From Mesostigma viride (lineage: Eukaryota; Streptophyta; Mesostigmatophyceae; Mesostigmatales; Mesostigmataceae): a DNA stretch of 64,000 nt. A program made the translations under genes and the position numbers. Within the stretch, counting starts at the first letter, position 1; every line of letters starts with the position of its first letter. The notes under the pieces were generated by a model that did no database searches, was not told the origin of the DNA, and worked only from the letters and a program-made list of their open reading frames with translations. Of the stretch, positions 21,117 to 29,322 are shown piece by piece. The stretch is taken from the NCBI GenBank assembly GCA_009746045.1, contig RPFO01000080.1:4464481-4528480 (forward strand), given 5' to 3'.

Positions 21117-22178
21117 ATGGCTTCCAGAGCACATCCCTCGCTACTCTCGTGCCCAAGGTGCGATGAGCGCCTGCACGCGTCGCTCAACTACGTCTGTGAT
21201 TCCTGCGGCACAGACGCGAGCTGCATGGCTGGAGTCGACACAAGAGAGTGGTACGCACACGTCCAGAACCGCATTTACAGCTTAGTGAAGCCCACACCTT
21301 TCGCCAACAAGTTTTTCAGCGTGTCTCCTTTTCCTGAGCCGATTGAGCGCACCATGTTTACAAATTACGGGCGCCTAATAGAAAACTGGAGCCGCGAGCG
21401 TGAGGATGACCAGGCAGCGCCAAAGAAGCGTAAAGTGCGCCTATTGATGCTTCCTCGAGACATTCAAGATCTCCTCAAGCAGGCTGTGCCTGGGGAGAAT
21501 AAATGGGAGGGAGCAGTGTTGTTTTCAGCTGGCAGTGTAGGTGTTGTGGCCCCTCCCATGAAGCTTGTTTGGACTCAATCTCCCCACCAGGGCATCACCA
21601 AGTTGACAGTTCACTTCAGCTGGGTCGTGGTAAACCCAATGGGGAGTGTGAATGTGGCTAGGGATCATCAATTCAACGAGCTTGCTGCCAACGGGTTGGG
21701 GGGGAGGAACACGGTAGAAGGGGTGAGGAATTTTGTCCAGCGTGTGGCTGCCTCGCGTGCCTTAGACAGGAGCACAGCCAACTGCACTGTGCCAGCCATC
21801 CCACAAGCCACACGCGATGCAGCCATGCAATGGCTTTTGAATAACCCACCTCCTGCCTCAGCACCAATGAACTGGCGTGCTGACTTGCTTGGCAATGAGG
21901 GTAGCGCTAGCGGGAGTGAGGAGGAGGAGGCTCGCCCTGTCACACGTGCACGTGCTCGGCGTGCTGCTGCACCTAGGCTGCCTCGCCGTGTCACTGCTCG
22001 TGATGTGCACATCACAGGCCCGCTGGGGGGGAGGGTGAACACATTGAGCGACGTGGAGCTGGCCCAGATCACCCCTGCCTTCCAGCGGTTTAGAGAGGCA
22101 CTGCTGGTAAACAACCTCGGTCACTGGGCCAACAACATCGACTGGTGCCTTCTCCGCCAAGTCAACTATCGTCCTTGA
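21117..22178 (+). CDS. CACTA-like element accessory protein (ORF1), 353 aa
   Basis: An intact frame from ATG 21117 to TGA. The N-terminus has a zinc-ribbon-like arrangement, C-x2-C (residues 12-15) then C-x2-C (27-30). A perfect SV40-type nuclear localisation signal, PKKRKV, is at residues 102-107. An acidic stretch (GSEEEEA) near residue 270 is followed by an arginine-rich segment (TRARARRAAAPRLPRR). These features suit a nuclear DNA-binding partner of the transposase, comparable in role to TNPA-type proteins of CACTA elements, but I recognise no specific family. A plausible intron (GTATGG at 22202 to TGCAG at 22287) lies between this stop and the transposase start. Confidence 0.75.
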   Translation: MASRAHPSLLSCPRCDERLHASLNYVCDSCGTDASCMAGVDTREWYAHVQNRIYSLVKPTPFANKFFSVSPFPEPIERTMFTNYGRLIENWSREREDDQAAPKKRKVRLLMLPRDIQDLLKQAVPGENKWEGAVLFSAGSVGVVAPPMKLVWTQSPHQGITKLTVHFSWVVVNPMGSVNVARDHQFNELAANGLGGRNTVEGVRNFVQRVAASRALDRSTANCTVPAIPQATRDAAMQWLLNNPPPASAPMNWRADLLGNEGSASGSEEEEARPVTRARARRAAAPRLPRRVTARDVHITGPLGGRVNTLSDVELAQITPAFQRFREALLVNNLGHWANNIDWCLLRQVNYRP

Positions 22179-22276
22179 GCACTCCCCAGTTTTGTGGCAG
22201 GTATGGACCTTGCCTTTAATATAGTGCATGCCTGGCACTTGTGTTGCTGCTTGTGTGATGATGACGCGGCATTTTA

Positions 22277-24627
22277 ATGTGCATGCAGAGCATGAAGCAA
22301 GGCTCGGGAAATCATGACAACCGCCACCATGCAAGGGGCTCATCTGGGAGGTTTAGGCCAACTCAGGTGTCCACCGTCACGCCTGTCAGCACTTCGCAGC
22401 CACGCAGCACGGAACCAAGACTTGTTCAGTCGCTTAGAAGGCAGCTCAAGGCAGCACTGCATGATGTCAGCCTTGGCAAGGATCGTGAGACTAAGTTGAC
22501 AGCAAAAGTGGCAGAGCTGGAGGATGAACTCAAGAAGAAGACTAGAAGGATGGGAGTGTTTCTTCAATCCGCTCATGGCTGGAGGGGCCGTGCCATACCA
22601 GCATCACTTAGGGTGGGCAGGAAGGGCAAGGGGGGCAGGAAGGCTGGGTATCATCCCCCAAGGAAGGCAGACTTGTTGCCACAGGACGATGCTAGGCGGG
22701 CACGTTTGCTGTCAAGCGATGTTGCTGAGTTTCTGCAGCAGAGGTATGGGGAGGCAGAGTCGCTTAAGGTGGATGCACTGGTAGCATTTCACAAAGCCTA
22801 CCCCGATATGTCCTCACAAGTCGTGCACGCTGCTGGCATCGACAAGGCTGTTGCAGAACAGGCTTTCGCCAAGGTCGGAGAGCACTGGAATGCTGAGCTA
22901 GCTAGTTACTTGCAAGGCAGGCTACAGCTAGGGAGGCGTGACTACCAGCTTGCCAGGATGTCCTTGTCTCACACCTATGACGAGGAGGAGGGGGTCTGGG
23001 TACCGGTGAAAGTCATGGACGTTGAGATGCCCATGCTGCCTAGTATTTATGAGTTGGAGAAGCTGCGGCAGTCCATGATCGTCCCAGCACAAGTAGAGCA
23101 GCGTGATGATGGCCTATTTGTGAGCAGGTCACTGCATTATGCCCTGGAGAAGGAGATCACCCACCTTGAGAACAAGTTTGGCAATGTCCTGCATGAGGAT
23201 GGCGTCTTGATACAGGTCATGGCAGATGCAGCCTCACTCTCTCGCAGCCAGAAGTATGTCTCCATAGTCATCCATGTGTTGCCTGCAGACCTGGAGCTGG
23301 CAAGGGGGTGTCCGATGTCATCCCCCACCGACCTGCACTCCATGGTCATGTATGTGGGCTCTGATAGCAACCATGGTGCGCTAAAGGCCTGCTATGCTAG
23401 GCTCATCCGAGAGTATGGGGAGGTCCTTGAAGCGGAGGGGGTGCACTTAGGTGATGGGAGGCGCGTGCCGGTTGTCAGGATGCTCGGGGGGGGGACAAGG
23501 CATATGTGAATGCAGAGAGAGGGCAAGCAGGATGCTCACACCAGTACCCTTGCAACAAGTGCACATGCCCCAAGGCCAAGTTCGGTGACCTGGAGGCATC
23601 CAAGCACTTCTCACCCCGCACTGTGCAGCTGGCTAGGGAGCTAGCCCACGATGTGCAGGTTGATCCCACTGCCCCTTTCAAGTGCCCCAGCCCTCACTGC
23701 GGCAAGGTTTTCCATACCCAGGCAGAGCTCAGAGCCACAGAGCCAAGGAACGAGAGCAAGGCAGGGCAGCATGCCCGGGACCACTTTGGCCAGAAGTGGG
23801 GCTGCACCCCTCTCCTCCCCGTTGAGCACTGTGAACACCCAACCTGTCTTCTTCACTGCCTTCTCAATAATGTATGTGCACTCCTGGACAGGACCATCAT
23901 GGCACGGATGCATAAGGGCGAGGAGGCAGAAATGCTGAAGGTGTTGCATGATGAGATGGGCGTGTTTATTAAGGAGAAGTATGTGAAAGCACCATCTAAG
24001 AATGCCAGTGCTAAGGCAGTTGAGAAGCCACATGTCATTGGAAGGGAGGCTGAGACCTTGCTGGACAAATTCCATCTGTGTGTGAACATTGTTTGCCAGC
24101 ACAACGCTGATGAGGATGCAGAGTCGCATGTGGACAGGGAGGAGCTGACCAGGGTGTGGCAGGGTTTGAAGGATGTCTGGGAGGCCCTGTGTGACTTTGA
24201 TGATGATGGGCCAGGGGGGCCCAAGCGGGAGGCAAAGGCAGCCGAGGTAGAGGAGCTGGCAGCCACTTATGTTGCCTCTTTCATCTCTTTCACTGCCCCC
24301 GAGCATGTCACCACATACATGCACGACCTGGTGGCCCACATCCCATCTCAGATTCGTGAGTTGGGTGACCTGCGCCTGTTTTCGGGGGAGGCCTTAGAAC
24401 ACCTCCACCATGTGAACAAGGTGACCTATGCACACCGCTCTAACAAGCGTGTCAAAACTGGGACTGACAAGCGTGGAAGGGCCATGGGCGTTGGTGCACT
24501 TGCGCAGAGCATGCATGCTGGCATGGTGCGCCAAGAGTTGGCACACCGACTCTGCATGCCACTTTCCTATGCGGAACAACGAGCAAGGAAGAGGATGCTG
24601 GATCACATGCGGGCTGCAGCAAAATGA
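22277..24627 (+). CDS. DDE transposase of the CACTA-like element (one frameshift)
   Basis: Frame 1 (22277-23509) has a basic N-terminus, a coiled coil (about residues 50-92) and the first catalytic-type aspartate in VLIQVMADAASLSRS. It is cut at a run of nine Gs (23486-23494). The next frame (to 24627) continues without loss: GGDKAYVNAERG would supply the second aspartate, followed by Cys-rich CSHQYPCNKCTC and CPSPHCGKVF zinc-binding-type segments. The third acidic residue lies in RELGDLRLFSGEALEHLHHV. The spacing and the Cys-rich insertion before the last acid resemble CACTA/KDZ-type DDE transposases. The frameshift needs +1 or -2 G and may be a sequencing error. Start codon: ATG 22277, or ATG 22291 if the upstream intron is real. 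Confidence 0.7.
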
Positions 24628-25621
24628 GTCGACGTGCAGGGCATGCAGCTTGATGAAGGCATAGCATGACGTTTGCATGCATGCCATGCGAGGGCTCTTC
24701 AATGGTGGCCAGTGGGCTCTCCATGTGTTATTGATGTGTGTTATAGATAGACGAATAAACTGGCATTCTTATGCTTTCACATGTCACAACTTGGTGATTT
24801 TACGATGGCTAGTTGCTGGATGTCTCGTTCTCATTGATGTGTATATCATTATACAGAGTGGTACCAAGTTTAAGCTCACTAGGACCTCAGTTGCTTGCTT
24901 GGAGGTGTGCACTTTCTAGGAAGTGCGAGTTGTTGGCTGCTGGCACACGTCACAGTTTTTTCGCCATCTGATGTGCAATCTCAGTAAAACTTGGGAGACT
25001 TGTGTAGCATGGTGCAGCATAACTGCCTGCCAGATTTCAAGCCAAACTGAGATCATTCCCACCACCTACGGTGTAATGAATGTCTTAATTTGGCATCGCG
25101 GTGACATGTGACAGCAGAATATTGTCATTAACTGCAATTAATTGTAAGATGCAAGTTCCTAGTCAGGCTTCATACTTCACAAATGATGTGTTTAACAATT
25201 TCTAGGTGAATCTAAGCTCATTTGCATTAATGGAGGCATCAACTTGTTAATAAAATGCCTAAAATAGGCTTTGTGTGATGTTTGACAGCATAATTGCTTT
25301 CCAAACCGTGTCTAACTCGGGTGCAATTTGGTAGGTAAGCTAAATGTGATGTAAATAAGTTATCTACCCATTTACAGGTCAAGCAGACATCATTTGTGAT
25401 GTTTGTGCAATTAATAATGAATAAAATTGGCATTTTTTGCGTTTTTAATGCTTTTCGACGTCACCGTTCAGTAAGCACCATGTAACCAGCCAAGGTGCAA
25501 CTTGGCACATTAAAACTAGGTATCATAAGGAAGCTTGCCACCAAGTTTGACCATCATCTGAATATAACTGCAGCTAGGAGGAGTAAGATGGGTGTTTTTT
25601 GGCACTTTCAGACCGTTGTGC

Positions 25622-26011
25622 TTCGACCAGCCAGCAGGTGAGACCTCCACGAGTCTCCTTGAGGCAGTTAAGCGCGCCATTCTTGCCCCCATGTTACTCA
25701 CTGGTGAGCTGGACATGTCGGTTGTCCGCCTCCCCCGCGCGCGGGGGAAGGCTGGCCCGGCACCCGTGCTCCTCACCTTTAAGTACATGACGGACAAGCT
25801 GGCGTTCCTTAAATGCCGCAAGAAGCTCTCGGAGACTCGCTTCACGCTGGACGACGACTTGACCTTGGCCCAGCAACAGCGGCGACGCGAGCTATGGCCG
25901 ACCTACCTTCAACTCCGGCAGCGTGCAGGGGGGAAGCCGGTATACTGGAGGGGGGCGGTCATCCACGTTGACCACAAGCCCTGGCAGGCCCCTCCTGCCA
26001 CTCCAGGCTAG
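25622..26011 (+). pseudogene. LINE ORF1-like protein, C-terminal part
   Basis: Continues the gene interrupted at 20536. FDQPAGETSTSLLEAVKRAI leads into an RRM-like strand pattern (PVLLTFKYMTDKLAFLKCRK) and the C-terminal domain ETRFTLDDDLTLAQQQRRREL, then YWRGAVIHV, ending at TAG 26009-26011. It matches the C-terminal domains of the ORF1 fragments at 12740 and 26930 on the minus strand. Confidence 0.75.
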
Positions 26012-26495
26012 GGAATATACCAGTAGTGTAGATTCGATAGGCTTAGCCTTGCAAGTGGCCCACGCGCATGTGCGCCCATAATGGCCCCCATGGATGATGC
26101 TTTCAGTATCTAGCCGCGCCCAGCCTACAATGGGACCTCCCATGGATGATGCATTAAGAATTTAGCCATGCGATGCCTATGCAGGGAGTTACTCTCTGCT
26201 GGGATGCCATGTGTACACCAGCTATAGCCTAGCCACATACCCTCCACCCCATATGTCATGCAGGCCTTCTAGGCCCTCTCCTCAAGCCCCCCCTGGGTGC
26301 CTGTGCTTGTTAAGGAGGCATGAACCATCATGGCGGTGCAGGTGCACCTTGTGCACCCAGAGCAGGTGACAGTTGTACATCCTCCACCTGCAGGTTGTAG
26401 CCCTGATTGTATTACAAACCCGCATAGATGCCCCTTTCTCAGGGCTATGTGTTACATATGCTCCCAACGGAGCTATGATTTTAATTAATTAATTA
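26012..26495 (+). other. 3' UTR and tail of the ORF1-only LINE
   Basis: No gene. It includes two copies of a CCCATGGATGATGC phrase (26088 and 26140) and ends with the stem-loop CTCCCAACGGAG and ATGATTTTAATTAATTAATTAA. This matches the 3' ends of LINE A (7079-7140), 18170-18240 and LINE C (29323-29360). Confidence 0.7.
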
Positions 26496-26516
26496 ATAGG
26501 GCCCCTATAATCCAGG

Positions 26517-26693
26517 TAGGTTCACTTTTTCTTGCCTGAAAAAGATCGTCTTTAATTTAGACAACTTTGACAGCTAATATCTTCCAAACAACTTGCTGCA
26601 TGGACTCAAGATGTTATTGCATATTCTGAAAGCCCTTGAACGGTGTAGATACTCCTGGCACCTGGGGTGAGGGCCGGTATTTGGAGTTGTGGT
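26517..26693. other. Short unassigned spacer
   Basis: Unique AT-rich sequence to the right of the split palindrome. Nothing recognisable is seen in it. Confidence 0.4.
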
Positions 26694-27950
26694 CTATCTA
26701 TGAGTTATGATTTTTTCATTTTCAGGGGTTAAAAAGTGCCAAAAAAGGCCTAGCGGACCATGACTATAAGAAGAGGCGGGCATATATGCTGCACCGTTGT
26801 TGCGGGTTCGGCCTGCTTGGCTGCCCGAGCCTGGTGGACCTCCGGCCGGTATATCAGGGCCGGGCACGGCCCGGGCCTCAAGCTGCTCCGGGGTATAGTC
26901 ATTGTCCATGCTCAGTTGGGTATCCTGGAGGTTCCGGCGGCCCTTCTGCACCTGCAGTTTGTCCTAGTTGCGGTGGAATTCCACCAAGACGGGGGCGGTG
27001 GGGCCCGGCCGAGCCGGCGTCTGTGCCGTTTTTTGACGACGCTTTGGGCCACGCCGAGCTTCCCCAGGAAGAGGTCGCCGCGGAGGTAGGTGCCCACGGG
27101 CGTGCATCTTTGAGGCGCGTTCGAGGGGACGCCACGTACATACCACAATACCGGCTGCATGAGAGAATGGGCTCGTGCATATCATCCCGTGTGCTGGCCT
27201 TGACGGCTGTTTTGATTTCGTTGATGAGCTCCGTAGGGTTCTGAAGCGTGGCGGCATACTAAGGTGGTCTTGGCAGGGGTTATGGACTCAGGCGGCAAGT
27301 TGACAGTTGCTGGAGCTGGTGGAGGAGCTGCTGCTGCTGCTGCAGTCCTGCTGAAATGTGGGTTGTGGCGGAGTGGATGGAGGTACGTGTCGGCGTGTGT
27401 GAAATGGGCGTGGTGGGTGGCGAGCTGGTCGTGGACAGGGTTGAGGGCAGCGTTGAGGAGGGAGCCTGGGGAGGGGATCGAAGCAGGTACATATTGGCGA
27501 CTTGCCTAGCGGTGATGTCGATGGCGGCATGCAGCTTTGAACAGTGGGGTCGGCTCCCAGGTCCAGAGAGGCCATGACAAAGCGCTCAAGGTCGCTGTCG
27601 GAAAGACGTACGGGAGCACGTCCACCAGACTGCGAGGCAGAGGTCGGTGTCGTCGGGGTTGTCGTGGAGAAAGTCCGACAGGTGGGTAACCTGATGGTTG
27701 CAGTCCCGGATCTCGCACTTTTTTCTCGGTAGCCAGTTGCAGTATGGTGAGGGCGCGCGGCAGCTCGGGACAGGCGCAAGATGGCGTTAAGGCCTGGCCA
27801 TTTGCCAGGTAAAAAAAAACGCGGCAGCTTCCTAGGCAGAAAAGGCCTCCTCGCGGGTCATCCATTGAGGGTCGCTGTTCGGCGGAGTGGTGGAGTCACT
27901 GGAGCGGCTGGATGCTGACAGTGGCGTCCGGCATGGCGTGCAAGGGGGTT
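26694..27950 (-). pseudogene. LINE ORF1-like fragment, minus strand
   Basis: Frames read leftward: VRLSDSDLERFVMASLDLGAD (about 27610), a Pro/Ser/Gln-rich stretch (27490-27300), NPTELINEIKTAVKAST (about 27230) and the C-terminal domain KGRRNLQDTQLSMDNDYTPE (26945-26890). The order and motifs match the other ORF1 copies. Several frameshifts are present, and no ORF2 follows. Confidence 0.6.
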
Positions 27951-28418
27951 TCCAATTACGCGATGGCTTCATCAGCGAGTTGGTGCAGGGCCGCGGACGC
28001 TTGTGATTGTTGGGATGAGTCGTATTCCGCCATATCGAGCTGAAAAAGATCGATATTTGCTGGGCAGGGCGGTGCCGGTATCTTCGGAAGTATTGAGCCG
28101 CCGGTAGCTGCAGAAGATTATATCAGCGTGTTTGTCTTTAAAAAACGAGTGTATAATGCAACCATCCCGATGAAATTTCATGGCCGGAGTCAAAAGTAAA
28201 GCATTCTCATATATTGCATTCGGTCACCGCATTTTTTTACGGTGGAATCCTATCCAGGCATAGTTGTCTCACTTCATATACATATTAAAAATATAATTAC
28301 TTACAGCAGAGTGAAATCACTCAAACCAAAGCAAACGCCCAGCTATAAACCTATATACAGAGCCATGTCAAAGCTCTATACTACGATAAGACCAATGGAA
28401 ACGCCTAACGGGAGGAAC
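27951..28418. other. Unassigned AT-rich stretch
   Basis: No exon or repeat recognised between the ORF1 fragment and the retroelement tail domain. Confidence 0.4.
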
Positions 28419-28703
28419 CTAATAGCCCTGCTGCACCGCAAAATCAGCCCGCGTACGGCGGAGCATGATGTCCGCCATGGCCCGAGTCAGCGCCACCGAC
28501 AAGCGCTGACGCCAATATGACGTCCAGGTCCGCGCCGACCATGGGGCCCGCTGGCCCTCCAGGTCCAGCCGGTCCTCCCGGAGCCGGCAACACTCCTTGA
28601 AGAAGGCGGAGGTCAGGGGCCCCATGGCCCCAAACTCCTCCAGGACAAAGGGCACCACACGATGGTGCCCGACGTCGCCGTAGGCCAGGAGCTTCATATA
28701 CAT
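28419..28703 (-). pseudogene. Retroelement-derived C-terminal domain fragment, copy 2
   Basis: The frame reads KLLAYGDVGHHRVVPFVLEE, FGAMGPLTSAFFKECC and RQRLSVALTRAMADIMLRR. It is homologous to 4976-5228 on the + strand. Truncated at both ends, it is likely the tail of a reverse-transcriptase-type ORF. Confidence 0.5.
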
Positions 28704-28729
28704 AGAGGGGGTGATAGAACTGTAACTTT

Positions 28730-28850
28730 GATGCAGACGAAATTGGTAACTTTCGTGTAATTATTTTTTAATGAGATTAGCATAGTGCTCCGTGGCATGC
28801 CCATGCGCACATGACACGCAAGTACTTACTTACTTACTTATACTTATGTC
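28730..28850 (+). mobile_element. LINE D-family 3' UTR fragment with (ACTT)n tail
   Basis: Closely matches the reverse complement of 32355-32455, the 3' UTR of LINE D, including TAATGAGATTAGCATAGT and CTCCGTGGCATGCC, and ends in (ACTT)n. It is therefore a severely 5'-truncated + strand insertion. The two inverted copies bracket LINE C. Confidence 0.8.
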
Positions 28851-28857
28851 GGGGGCA

Positions 28858-29060
28858 GCGAGATGCATCCAGGTCGGGATGGGAACTTAAAGTCCAGTCT
28901 AGCACCCTGCGCCTACTGCCTAGGTAGGCCGGGCTGAGATATATAGATAATAGATAAATATAGAATAGATGGATCTCACTTAATAGAATAGATGGATCTC
29001 TCTGTCTGTGTGATGTCTCTCTCTACATGTGTAGTACTGGGTATTTATTTAGAAAGTTCT
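28858..29060 (+). repeat. Dispersed repeat R1, copy 2
   Basis: Same orientation as 4806-4975 and similar throughout, with an internal duplication of the ATAGAATAGATGGATCTC phrase. Confidence 0.8.
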
Positions 29061-29081
29061 CGTGTGTATAACATTACTCCG

Positions 29082-29322
29082 GCAGGCACGTTCATGAAGG
29101 TGTTGAAGGACGAGTCACCCAGGCCTGCATGAGAGGGGTGTGGGGCCGCGTTCCATCATCATTAAACTCGTGCTCCCGTTGGGGAGTCACGTTCCATCAT
29201 GCTCAGTGATTAGGTACAATGAAGGTGTTGAAGGCCGGACGAGTCGGCCAGGCCTGCATGAGAGGGGTTCGAGGCGCTCAATGGCTGATTAGGAATCAAT
29301 AATGATGACGACAACTAGATTA
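29082..29322 (-). pseudogene. Inverted fragment of the diflavin reductase intron 2/exon 3 boundary array
   Basis: Read on the minus strand, this segment contains two units like those at 53190-53530. Each has CCCCTCTCATGCAGGCCTGG followed by an exon start encoding GDSSFNTFM, and in one copy the frame continues to NVP as in real exon 3. The homology extends upstream through TTTCCTAATCAGTCATTG-like sequence. It abuts the LINE C tail at 29323. It is a dispersed copy of a splice-acceptor/exon piece, not a working gene. Confidence 0.8.

Larger units (their letters stand above)
20539..25620 (+). mobile_element. CACTA-like DNA transposon, 5082 bp, two ORFs
   Basis: Terminal inverted repeats of about 42 bp start CACAACGGTC on both ends and share GCCAAAAA and ACCCATCTTACTCC-type blocks with mismatches. 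The dinucleotide CT flanks both sides (20537-20538 and 25621-25622). Ends beginning CAC with a 2-bp duplication fit the CACTA/EnSpm superfamily. Removing the element and one CT restores the host LINE ORF1 as ..SHNVIVKH-FDQPAGETSTS... Inside are an accessory ORF (21117-22178) and a transposase (22277-24627). The last 990 bp before the right end are noncoding. Only one frameshift was found, so the insertion is probably young. Confidence 0.88.
19391..26495 (+). mobile_element. ORF1-only LINE (HAL1-like) carrying a nested CACTA element
   Basis: Bounded by the 9-bp duplication ATAGGGCCC on both sides. The 5' end has a doubled CGCAAAATGACGAATT phrase (19392-19425). It then has an ORF1-type gene (19562-20536, resuming 25622-26011), a 484-bp 3' region, the family stem-loop CTCCCAACGGAG (26462-26473) and a (TTAA)n tail. 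Without the 5.1-kb nested transposon the element is about 2.0 kb and contains no endonuclease or reverse transcriptase. It therefore resembles mammalian HAL1 elements in layout and would depend on a full LINE of the same 3'-end family for mobility. Confidence 0.78.

Noticed and set aside
19374-26516. A DNA transposon with terminal inverted repeats CCTGGATTATAGGG
   Set aside because: The inverted repeat is better explained as a palindromic target split by a LINE, because ATAGGGCCC is directly duplicated at the LINE ends and a TTAA tail precedes the right copy.
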